DNA of 64,000 nucleotides from Microbacterium limosum (GTDB taxonomy: Bacteria > Actinomycetota > Actinomycetes > Actinomycetales > Microbacteriaceae): positions 2,170,001-2,234,000 of the forward strand of contig NZ_CP137080.1 in the NCBI RefSeq assembly GCF_036324365.1. Reading direction: 5' to 3'. The notes under the pieces were generated by a model that worked only from the letters and a program-made list of their open reading frames with translations, did no database searches and was not told the DNA's origin. Shown one piece after another: positions 56,450 to 64,000 of the stretch. The stretch's first letter is position 1. Every line of letters starts with the position of its first letter. A program made the position numbers and the translations under genes.

Positions 56450-58111
56450 TCACCGCCGGCCGGCCCGGACGAGATGCTCGTACACGAGGCGCACGGCGAC
56501 CGCGCCCTCGCCCACGGCGGAGGCGACTCGCTTCACCGAGCCGCTGCGCACATCCCCGATCGCGAAGACGCCCGCGCTCGAGGTCTCGAACATCGAGGCG
56601 CCCTCCGGGCCGGCGCCGGTCAGCACGAATCCCCGCTCGTCGAGCGCGATCGCGCCGGTGAGCCATCGGGTGTGCGGCTCGGAGCCGATCAGCACGAAGA
56701 GGGCGCTCGCCGCGACCGGCCGGCGCTCGCCGGTCCTGAGGTCTTCGACGACCACCTCTTCGAGGCGCTGCTCGCCGCGCAGCTCGCGCACCTCGCAGTT
56801 GTTCCAGACCCGCACACGGGGGTCGGAGGTGATCCGCTCCGCGAGGTAGCGGGACATGTCGCGGGCGAGGTCGTCGTGGCGGATCACGAGGGTCACGTCC
56901 GCCGCGGTCCGAGCCAGGAACAGGGCAGCCTGTCCGGCGGAGTTGCCACCGCCGACGATGACGGCCGCGTCGCCGCGACAGAGACGCGCCTCGAACTCGG
57001 TGGCCGCGTAGTACACGTGCGCCCCCTCGAAGCGGTCCATGCCGGGCACGCCGAGCCGGCGGAACCGCACGCCCGTCGCGAGCACCACCGCGCTGGCGTC
57101 CACTCGGGCCCCGTCGGCCAGTCCCACCTCGAAGTGGCCGTCGATGCGCTGCAGGGACCGCGCCTCGCCAGGGATCATGAACGTGGCGCCGAACTTGCGG
57201 GCCTGGACCACCGCCCGGTCTGCGAGCTCTGCCCCGGAGATGCCCGCCGGGAAGCCGAGGTAGTTCTCGATCTGCGACGAGGTCCCCGCTTGACCGCCCG
57301 TCGCGATCGCGTCGAGCACGACCGTCGAGAGCCCCTCGGATGCCGCGGCGACCGCCGCGGCGAGACCGGCCGGCCCGGCGCCGACCACCACGATGTCCAC
57401 CGCATCGCTCGGCGGCGCGGCATCCCGCAGGCCCAGGAGCGCGGCGAGTTCCGTGTTGCGGGGGTTGCGGAGGACCGTGTGTCCCTTCCAGATCACGATG
57501 GGGGTCTCGTCGGGTGAGACGCCCAGCGCCTGCAGCGTGCTTTCGGCCTCCGGATCCGTCTCGAGGTCCTCCCAGCGGTACGGGACACGATTGCGGCTGG
57601 CGAAGTCGCGCAGCCGGCGCGTGTCGGCCGAGTATCGCGAGCCGATGATCCGCAGGCCGATACCGAGATCGGCCTGGATGCTGCGCCTCAGGATGAATGC
57701 CCGCAGGATCAGATCCCCGAGCGCCTGATCCTGGGCGACGGCCTCCTTGAGCCGGTCGTAGCGGATCTCCACGACGTCGACGTCGGTCTGGGCCACCGCC
57801 GTGACGTAGACGGCCTGCCCGGTCAGCATCGACAGATCGCCCACGAAGCGGCCCCGCCCGTGCACGGCGATCACCCGCGAGCCCCCGCTCGGCGGGTGAT
57901 CCTGCGTCACCCGCACCAGCCCGTCGAGCACGACGAACAGGCCGCAGTCGCGGTCGCCCTCGCAGAACAGCGTGGCGCCCCTGGTCAGCCGCTTGCGTTC
58001 CCCGTAGCGGGAGAGCAGCATGATCTGCTCGTCGGCGAGCCGCGGATAGGCGCCGTGGGCGTCGGGGGTCTCGGCGAGGTCCGAGGAGTCCGCATCGTTC
58101 ATGAGGAGCAC
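56450..58111 (-). CDS. Cyclic-nucleotide-binding / glutaredoxin-like / thioredoxin-reductase-like fusion
   Basis: A 553-residue fusion. Residues 25-140 form a cNMP-binding domain (LFCEGDRDCGLFVVLDG and GRFVGDLSMLTGQ). Residues 150-230 look like a thioredoxin/glutaredoxin fold (IIGSRYSADTRRLRDF), but the CxxC site is replaced by RYSADT. Residues 240-553 are thioredoxin-reductase-like: VVVGAGPAGLAAAVAAASEG for FAD, IVGGGNSAGQAALFLA for NADPH, and GVFAIGDVRSGSVKRVASAVG. The usual CAxC of reductases is replaced in HVYYAATEFEA. It should bind FAD and NADPH but cannot do disulfide exchange by the normal route. The acceptor is unknown. Confidence 0.87.
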   Translation of the reverse strand: MLLMNDADSSDLAETPDAHGAYPRLADEQIMLLSRYGERKRLTRGATLFCEGDRDCGLFVVLDGLVRVTQDHPPSGGSRVIAVHGRGRFVGDLSMLTGQAVYVTAVAQTDVDVVEIRYDRLKEAVAQDQALGDLILRAFILRRSIQADLGIGLRIIGSRYSADTRRLRDFASRNRVPYRWEDLETDPEAESTLQALGVSPDETPIVIWKGHTVLRNPRNTELAALLGLRDAAPPSDAVDIVVVGAGPAGLAAAVAAASEGLSTVVLDAIATGGQAGTSSQIENYLGFPAGISGAELADRAVVQARKFGATFMIPGEARSLQRIDGHFEVGLADGARVDASAVVLATGVRFRRLGVPGMDRFEGAHVYYAATEFEARLCRGDAAVIVGGGNSAGQAALFLARTAADVTLVIRHDDLARDMSRYLAERITSDPRVRVWNNCEVRELRGEQRLEEVVVEDLRTGERRPVAASALFVLIGSEPHTRWLTGAIALDERGFVLTGAGPEGASMFETSSAGVFAIGDVRSGSVKRVASAVGEGAVAVRLVYEHLVRAGRR

Positions 58112-58161
58112 CTCGAGTGCGGCTCCATGACACCGACCCTATGCGCGGCACGGGTCCCGGT

Positions 58162-59160
58162 CTAGGCCCGCTCCTCCGCGAGCCGCGTGCGGCGCTCCTC
58201 TTCGCGCTTCGAATACGCCGCTGCACGGATCGCCTCGTCCGATGCCAGACCCGTGCCGAGTGCACCGCCGAGCGTCGCCGCCGACGCGACGAACCAGGTG
58301 AGCACGAACAGATCGCCGTACCCCGCCGAGGTGCCGAGCGAATCGCCCATCACGGCCGGATCGAGGACGAAGAGGGCCCAGGCCAGGTTCACGATGTACA
58401 GGGCCGCGTAGCAGATGACGACGCCGATCGTCAGCGTCAGCAGCGTCGAGGTGTTGTACAGGCGCGACCTCTCCCGCGCCTCGGGCGAATCATCCTCCGG
58501 GTGGTCCCACAGCTCGCCGTCGATCACGATCCAGCCGATGACGACCGCGATGGAAGCGATGGTCGCCGCCGCGAGACGCCACCCCGACAGGGATGCCGCG
58601 AGCAGCCAGACCGTGGGCTCGATCGTCGCCACCGCGCCGGTGGCCAGGGCCGCGACGAGCGCGGACTTGAGCCCCGTCGCGAGCAGCCACGGACGATTGG
58701 CGATCACCATTCCCAGGAGCACCCGCCCGCGGGCACTGAGCCCGGGCAGGGGCAGCCGCTGCTCTTCGGGCGAGGCCGGCTCCGACATGCCGCTGACCAG
58801 TCCTCGCACCGCGTTTCGCGCGCGCGCTCGTACCCGGAACCCGCCGAGGGCGGGGAGGGAGAGCACGGCCGCGTGATGCTCGGTGTCGATCGCGGCCAGC
58901 AGGTAGCGGCCGCCGACGTCGCGGAGCGGAAGCTCGGTGACACCGATGACGAGGTCCCATCCGTTGCGGTCGGCATGCGCGCGCAGCCGCACCAACGCGA
59001 CGTCGACGTCCTCGGACCCCAGGGTGAACGGCTCGCTCACCACCTCGATGTCCCAGCCGGCCGCATCGGCTCCGTCGGGCGGGACGAGGTCGGTCATCCG
59101 GCGCGCGAGGGCGGTGGGCGAGGCCGGGTCGGCAACGAGCCCGACGCGGATCAACTCCAT
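58162..59160 (-). CDS. Membrane protein with soluble N-terminal domain, unknown function
   Basis: A 332-residue protein. The N-terminal 150 residues look soluble, starting MELIRVGLVADPASPTALAR and with a strand-helix pattern (DLVIGVTELPLRDVGGRYLL). About five membrane helices follow between 165 and 310. The C-terminus is highly charged (SKREEERRTRLAEERA). I recognise no characterised family. It starts at an ATG 72 bp beyond the end of the helicase gene, on the same strand. Confidence 0.75.
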   Translation of the reverse strand: MELIRVGLVADPASPTALARRMTDLVPPDGADAAGWDIEVVSEPFTLGSEDVDVALVRLRAHADRNGWDLVIGVTELPLRDVGGRYLLAAIDTEHHAAVLSLPALGGFRVRARARNAVRGLVSGMSEPASPEEQRLPLPGLSARGRVLLGMVIANRPWLLATGLKSALVAALATGAVATIEPTVWLLAASLSGWRLAAATIASIAVVIGWIVIDGELWDHPEDDSPEARERSRLYNTSTLLTLTIGVVICYAALYIVNLAWALFVLDPAVMGDSLGTSAGYGDLFVLTWFVASAATLGGALGTGLASDEAIRAAAYSKREEERRTRLAEERA

Positions 59161-59232
59161 CCCCGAAACGTACACCCGGCGTCGACGCCGGTGGGGTGCG
59201 CGGCCGAGCGAGCCGCCGAGAGCCCTCGGCCG

Positions 59233-62226
59233 TCAGGGCAGGAACTGCGCCATCCACGCGAAGGAGGGCTCCGCGACCACGGGCGCGCGGACGGGGGCGG
59301 AGAGGACCCCCACCCCGCTCGGCAGCGTCGCGGGGGCGAGCGGTTCGATCCGGCCGCGCGGGGTGTGGCGCGGACCCGCGAGCACCCACCGACCGTCCAC
59401 CCGGGCGAGCGCGAGCGGAAGCCCTTCCGACGTCGCGACGCCTCCGCCCATCCCCCGCGACGAGAGCAGCGCGGCGAGGGTGAGCTGCAGCTCCGCCTCC
59501 GACGCCTCGCGCGAGCGCAGCACCGCGCGCGGCGCCCTCAGGTCACGGCGGCTCGCGTCGCGCAGCAGCGCCCTCACGTTCGCCGTCATCGCCCGCACCG
59601 CGGCGGCCGGATCGACGTGGCGCTCCGACAGCGCCGTCGCGACGGGCGTGAGGGACGGGTCCGGTTCGATCAGCGGCAGGATGCGCTCGCGCACCGCCGC
59701 GCGCTCCCCCTCGAACAGCCGGCGCACGCCGCGCGGGTGGGAGAGCACCGAGCGGCGGTCGGGAAGACCCGCGAGCAGCGTCGTCGCCTCCTCGAGCGGG
59801 CTCGGCGCGGCGGAGACCTCGGGGAGGTCGGCCGTCACGCTCCCGTAGGCGACGTCGCCGTCTCGCGTGTACAGGAAGACTTCTGCCGCGACCCGCCCCT
59901 CCGACCTCGGCACCACGGCGACATCGATCGGTCCCCGCGCCGGACGCGCGGTCGACAGGGCGTGCCCCGCGCTCGTCGCGCTCCACGCCGTCACCCGGGC
60001 GTGCGGCGCGGCCGTCCGGTACGCCAGCTGCAGGTCGACGAGCGACTCGATCCGGATCTCCGCGCGGGAGGAGACGATCTCGGCGAACCCTTCGGCGCTC
60101 ACGTCGACGCCGCGGGGCCGGGCGCCGATCCCGTCCGGCGAGGCGAACCCCGCCGCGCGGGCGCGACGCCAGAGATCGGGCATGCGCTCGCGGTGATGCT
60201 GGGGCTCCAGCATCCGCTCCAGCAGCCAGAGCAGCCGGCCCGACCCGCGCTCGGGATGCGGCGAGAGCTGCCACCACGTCAGTCGGCGCGCGAGATCGCC
60301 GGCCACCGCCGGAGCCCATGTCGCGGCGTCCGCGTATCCGAGGGCGGCGACCCAGGCGAGGTACCGGGGCATGTCCTCGGCCGCCCGCCGGAACTCGGCG
60401 AGCGACACCCCCGGCGGCGGGCTCTCCCGCGCCCGGGCGGGATCGCGCAGCGCGATCTGCGCGGCGGCCATGCAGAGGCGGGCGCCGAACCAGCCCTCGG
60501 CCCGGGCGAGGACGGCGGGCGGCCACCCCGCCAGCAGCCTGCCGACGTGCTCGGCGTACACGCGCTCGGCGACGGGGCGCTCGCGAAGCGCCCGCGCCGT
60601 CGTCGCGACGGTCTGCACGATCAGCTCCTCGGCCTCGCCGGCAGTAGCCGGAAGGGGAAGCTCGGCGAGCGCGCGCCGCAGATCGCCCGCGGACGCGACA
60701 TCGATCATCAGGCGGGAGGTGAGCACGCCGATCTCCGTCGGCGCGAGCCGCCCGTCCACCTCCGACGCGAAGCCGCGCGCGATCAGCGCATCGACGACGG
60801 CGTCGAGGTCGACGCCCGAGCGGTTCTGGGCGAACGCGAGCGTCTGCTCGAACCACGCGCGGACGCTCGCGCGGTCGATGACCGAGCCGATCAGCATCTC
60901 CGCGAGGACAGCGTCCCCGACGCCCGTCGCGAGGCGGCTGCGCGCCGTGTACCCGTCCGAGAGCTTCGCCGCCCACGCGGCTTCGTCGCCGCGCGGCACG
61001 AGCAGGAACCCGAACCCCTCGTCTTCGTAGCCCGCGCGCCCCGCGCGTCCGAACATCTGCTGGGCCTGGCTCACCTCCAGCGGCGTCATGCCGAGCTCGA
61101 GATCACGGATGACGACGAACTTGGCCGGCGTGTTCACGCCCGTCGACAGTCCCGACGTGGCCACCAGCACGCGAAGCCGGCGCGAGCGGAAGTCGTCGAG
61201 GGCACGACGCGCGCCCGGCGCATCGCGGAAGTGGACGCCGACGCCTCGGCGGAAGCACGCCTCGACGACCACCGAGGGGTCGATACCGCGGAAGGGCACC
61301 CCCGCCACCAGGGCGGCCGTGCGCAGCACGGCGGCCTTGCTGCCGCAGAACACGACGGCGCTGGATGCCGACGGTTCGTCCCCCGCGGCCGGTGACGCCG
61401 CACCGGGGCCGCCGCCCATGATCCTGCGCAGGAGCGGCACGACGACATCGTCCTTCGCGACCTCGTGGTCCTCCCGCCGGCCTTTCGCGGGAGGGTCGTA
61501 CGGCACGAGCCGAGTCGTGAGCGCGGTGGGCCGCCACGCCGATGTCAGGAGGTCCGCTCCGAGCCATTCCGCGAGCTCGCCCGCATTCGTCACGGTCGCG
61601 GACAGGGCGACGATCCGGGTCCCTCCGTCGGCGGCGCGCAGGCGCGCGATGAGCGATTCCAGCGTCGCGCCGCGGCCGGGGTCGCCCACGAGGTGCACCT
61701 CGTCGACGACGAGGCATCCGATCCGCCCGATGGCTTCCCGCAGGGACGCCCGCCGGTAGAGCGCCTCGAACTTCTCGGTGGTGGCGACCCACAGCTGCGC
61801 CCGCGAGACCGCCTCGCTCGACATGTTCGTCTCGCCGGTGAGCTCGATCGTCGTGATGCCGAGCGCGCTCCACCGCCGGGCGATCTCCGCGACCTCCGCG
61901 GCGAGCGCGCGGGCCGGCAGCAGCCACACCGCGGGCCTGCCCTCGTCCACGATCGATCGCAGCGCGGCGATCTCGCCGATGAGCGACTTGCCCGAGCTGG
62001 TCGGCGAGACGATCATGACGTGCCCGTCCGTCGACAGCACCAGGGGAACCGCGCGGGACTGCAGAGGATTCAGCCGGTCGAAGCCTTCGAGGTATTCCCG
62101 CAACGGGCCGGGGATGAGCGAGGATGCCGGCGTCCACTCCCCCGGCCCCGGCACGACGTCGACCGCATCGTGCGAACTCACGCGCGCTCGCCCATCTCGG
62201 GAAAGCGTACCCGCGACCGCCGACAC
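59233..62226 (-). CDS. Ski2-like superfamily 2 helicase (DEVH box)
   Basis: A 997-residue helicase. Motifs: RLNPLQSRAVPLVLS (Q), IVSPTSSGKSLIGE (Walker A), LLPARALAAEV (Ia), LVVDEVHLVGDP (DEVH, II), ALSATVTNAGELAEWL (III), VLVATSGLSTGVNTP (V) and QMFGRAGRAGY (VI). The C-terminal 500 residues hold winged-helix and helical domains, as in Ski2/Hel308-type enzymes, but are otherwise unfamiliar. Nucleic-acid target unknown. The start is uncertain: a GTG at 62226, with GGAAG close by, or a GTG at 62181. Some related helicases act in phage defence; no other defence gene is adjacent. Confidence 0.9.
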   Translation of the reverse strand: MSAVAGTLSRDGRARVSSHDAVDVVPGPGEWTPASSLIPGPLREYLEGFDRLNPLQSRAVPLVLSTDGHVMIVSPTSSGKSLIGEIAALRSIVDEGRPAVWLLPARALAAEVAEIARRWSALGITTIELTGETNMSSEAVSRAQLWVATTEKFEALYRRASLREAIGRIGCLVVDEVHLVGDPGRGATLESLIARLRAADGGTRIVALSATVTNAGELAEWLGADLLTSAWRPTALTTRLVPYDPPAKGRREDHEVAKDDVVVPLLRRIMGGGPGAASPAAGDEPSASSAVVFCGSKAAVLRTAALVAGVPFRGIDPSVVVEACFRRGVGVHFRDAPGARRALDDFRSRRLRVLVATSGLSTGVNTPAKFVVIRDLELGMTPLEVSQAQQMFGRAGRAGYEDEGFGFLLVPRGDEAAWAAKLSDGYTARSRLATGVGDAVLAEMLIGSVIDRASVRAWFEQTLAFAQNRSGVDLDAVVDALIARGFASEVDGRLAPTEIGVLTSRLMIDVASAGDLRRALAELPLPATAGEAEELIVQTVATTARALRERPVAERVYAEHVGRLLAGWPPAVLARAEGWFGARLCMAAAQIALRDPARARESPPPGVSLAEFRRAAEDMPRYLAWVAALGYADAATWAPAVAGDLARRLTWWQLSPHPERGSGRLLWLLERMLEPQHHRERMPDLWRRARAAGFASPDGIGARPRGVDVSAEGFAEIVSSRAEIRIESLVDLQLAYRTAAPHARVTAWSATSAGHALSTARPARGPIDVAVVPRSEGRVAAEVFLYTRDGDVAYGSVTADLPEVSAAPSPLEEATTLLAGLPDRRSVLSHPRGVRRLFEGERAAVRERILPLIEPDPSLTPVATALSERHVDPAAAVRAMTANVRALLRDASRRDLRAPRAVLRSREASEAELQLTLAALLSSRGMGGGVATSEGLPLALARVDGRWVLAGPRHTPRGRIEPLAPATLPSGVGVLSAPVRAPVVAEPSFAWMAQFLP

Positions 62227-62250
62227 GGCTTCCGCGCGGACAGGGCCCGC

Positions 62251-62997
62251 TCAGCGTCCGCGCGGCGTCCAACCGGGAGGGAGCGGCGCGTCGACGGCGG
62301 CGCGCTCGGCGTCGACGGCGGCCGACCACCCCTGCGCGGCGTCCGCGCCGTCGAACCCGCCCCGCGCCACACGCAGGCCGACGTCGTCGTGGTGCATCCG
62401 CGGGTGGCCGCCCCGGCGCACACCCGCGCGCACGCTGTGCGCGTCGTCCGCGAACCCGCCGCCCCGGAACACCCGGTACTCGTCGTAGCGGGCCGGGTCG
62501 AGCAGGTCCCAGCACCACTCCCACACGTTGCCGAGGGTGTCGAACAGGCCGAAGAGGTTGGGATGCTTGCCGCCGACGTCCGCGGGTGCGCTGAGCCCGT
62601 CCGCCGCGGTCCAGGCCACCTCGGCGAGGGGACCGTACTGCGCCGCCGCCGAGCCCGCCCGGCACGCGAACTCCCACTCCGCCTCCGTCGGCAGGCGGAA
62701 GCCGTCGGCATCCACGTGCCAGGTGACCTGCTCGCCCTCGAACGAGTACGCGGGGTCGAGGCCCTCCCAGTCGGACGCCGCGTTGCAGAAGCGGATCGCC
62801 CGCAGCCAGCTCATCTCGACCGCTGGTCGGCGCGGGTGGGATGCCTCCACGCCGACGATCTCGGCGAGCTGCTCCTGCGTCACGGGGTAGACCGCGATCT
62901 CGAACGGCTCGAGCGCGGCGGATCGCCGCGTCTTCGTGCGGGCATCATGCAGCACGATCGTGCCGGCGGGGATACGCGCCATCTCGATCTCGACCAT
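62251..62997 (-). CDS. SUMF1/EgtB-like formylglycine-generating-type protein
   Basis: A 248-residue protein of the FGE-sulfatase fold. Marks are FRLPTEAEWEFACRAG, LFDTLGNVWEWCWDLL and YRVFRGGGFADD, then GGHPRMHHDDVGLRVARGG. The family includes formylglycine-generating enzymes and non-haem iron enzymes; no sulfatase gene is nearby and the cysteine pattern of true FGE is not clear, so the activity is open. The ATG at 62997 is chosen. Confidence 0.88.
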   Translation of the reverse strand: MVEIEMARIPAGTIVLHDARTKTRRSAALEPFEIAVYPVTQEQLAEIVGVEASHPRRPAVEMSWLRAIRFCNAASDWEGLDPAYSFEGEQVTWHVDADGFRLPTEAEWEFACRAGSAAAQYGPLAEVAWTAADGLSAPADVGGKHPNLFGLFDTLGNVWEWCWDLLDPARYDEYRVFRGGGFADDAHSVRAGVRRGGHPRMHHDDVGLRVARGGFDGADAAQGWSAAVDAERAAVDAPLPPGWTPRGR

Positions 62998-63092
62998 CGC
63001 GCCAGTGTCGCACGCACCGACCCCGCCGCCGAGCCGCGACCGTTCACGCGTCCGCTCCACCGCCGGCCACCCGCACTCGCTAGGGTGACCCC

Positions 63093-64000
63093 GTGACAGA
63101 CGCGACCGCCCCCGCGACGCCGCGCCCGCCGGGGACTCCCGGCGAGGTCTTCCGCGTTTTCCTGAGGCTCGGGGTCACCTCCTTCGGCGGGCCGATCGCG
63201 CACCTCGGCTACTTCCGCGACGAGCTGGTCACCCGGCGACGCTGGGTGGACGACACCGGCTACGCCGACCTCGTCGCGCTGTGCCAGTTCCTTCCGGGCC
63301 CCGCCTCGAGCCAGGTGGGCTTCGCCCTCGGTCTCCTGCGAGCCGGCCCGCGCGGCGCCCTCGCCGCCTGGCTCGCGTTCACCCTGCCCTCGGCGCTCCT
63401 GATGGTCGCGTTCGCCTTCTCGGCGTCGCTCTTCGAGGGCGCTGTCGGCGCCGGCATCCTCGAGGGCCTCAAGGTCGTCGCGGTCGCGATCGTCGCGCAG
63501 GCGGTGTGGGGCATGGCGCGCAGCCTCACTCCCGACGCACGGCGTGCGAGCATCGCCGTCGTCGCGGCGGTGATCGTGCTGTTCGCGGCCGGTTCGCTCG
63601 GCCAGGTGGCCGCGATCGTCGTCGGCGCCCTCGCGGGGGTGTGGCTGTGCCGGTCCGCGATCGACACGGATGCCGCGCCCCTCCCCCTGCGCGTCTCCCG
63701 GCGCGCCGGAGCCATCGCGCTCGGTGTGCTCGCCGTCGCCCTGATCGGCCTGCCGATCGCCGCCGCGAGCCTCTCGTCGCCGGCCCTCGACGTCGCCGAC
63801 GCCTTCGCACGCGCGGGCGCCCTCGTCTTCGGCGGCGGGCACGTCGTGCTGCCCCTGCTCGAGGCGGAGGTCGTCACGGGCGGCTGGGTGAGCGCCGACG
63901 AGTTCCTCGCGGGCTACGGCGCGGCGCAGGCGATGCCGGGGCCGCTCTTCACCTTCGCGGCCTACCTCGGTGCCCTGGCTGCGCCCGGTGCCGCGGGCCT
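63093..64000 (+). CDS. chrA: Chromate transporter ChrA, C-terminus cut by window edge
   Basis: The first 302 residues of a CHR-family efflux protein, starting at a GTG. The N-terminal half has the family signature LRLGVTSFGGPIAHLGYFRD and CQFLPGPASSQVGFALG. The second half begins with the repeat signature FARAGALVFGGGHVVLPLL and GYGAAQAMPGPLFTFAAYLG, so this is the long two-domain form. It exports chromate using the proton motive force in characterised members. The stop lies outside the window. Confidence 0.93.
   Translation, partial: MTDATAPATPRPPGTPGEVFRVFLRLGVTSFGGPIAHLGYFRDELVTRRRWVDDTGYADLVALCQFLPGPASSQVGFALGLLRAGPRGALAAWLAFTLPSALLMVAFAFSASLFEGAVGAGILEGLKVVAVAIVAQAVWGMARSLTPDARRASIAVVAAVIVLFAAGSLGQVAAIVVGALAGVWLCRSAIDTDAAPLPLRVSRRAGAIALGVLAVALIGLPIAAASLSSPALDVADAFARAGALVFGGGHVVLPLLEAEVVTGGWVSADEFLAGYGAAQAMPGPLFTFAAYLGALAAPGAAG

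Noticed and set aside
59233..62997. A complete phage-defence operon
   Set aside because: Only a helicase and a SUMF1-type gene are present; no nuclease, sensor or known defence partner is adjacent.

Overview
The window is high-GC actinobacterial DNA, most like Microbacterium or a close relative in the Microbacteriaceae. The signs are GC-rich third codon positions, GTG and TTG starts, many ATGA/GTGA gene overlaps, an actinobacterial DUF6350 gene beside purN-purH, and a monomeric NADP isocitrate dehydrogenase. No rRNA, complete tRNA or CRISPR array was seen. glpD runs off the left edge and chrA off the right edge.

Left part (1-13.6 kb) looks accessory: GC is visibly lower, and three insertion sequences of different types lie within 9.4 kb. 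It holds a partial glpD with a divergent SorC-type regulator. A DesK/NarL-type two-component system (6536-8346) faces an ABC exporter operon whose last gene, a small membrane protein, is split by an IS. Next come an IS21 element (istA-istB), an IS3 element (orfA-orfB) and a higBA toxin-antitoxin pair with a palindromic operator candidate. At 13590-13620 there is only the 3' part of a tRNA gene (T arm plus acceptor strand). I read this as the right attachment site of an integrated element that extends leftwards, beyond the window.

Middle part (13.8-46.8 kb) looks like core chromosome: a cysteine-rich copper-binding protein, a transglutaminase, a polar amino-acid ABC importer, glyA-folD behind a ZTP riboswitch, a membrane-anchored sigma-like protein with a Pro-Glu tail, a GlcD-type FAD oxidoreductase, two lipoproteins, an L,D-transpeptidase, icd, a heterodimeric ABC exporter, an alkylation-repair pair (ada-alkA fusion and ogt), purH-purN-DUF6350, sucCD, a Rieske-FAD oxidoreductase facing a TetR regulator, and an acyl-CoA dehydrogenase. 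One-carbon and purine genes meet here: glyA and folD supply the formyl-THF used by PurN and PurH, and the ZTP riboswitch senses the PurH substrate pathway.

Right part (47-64 kb): an AI-2E family permease, an ATP-dependent DNA ligase convergent with a LigD-type polymerase, an SseB-like protein, PcrA helicase, a CHAD protein, a Fic protein with an unusually AT-rich palindromic promoter, a cNMP-binding/thioredoxin-reductase-like fusion lacking redox cysteines, a membrane protein, a Ski2-like helicase, a SUMF1 protein and chrA.

No wholly new system is evident. The strongest leads are a repeated 16-nt palindrome found both inside genes and at the heart of two terminators, the sigma-like membrane protein, the cysteine-free reductase fusion, and the island boundary.
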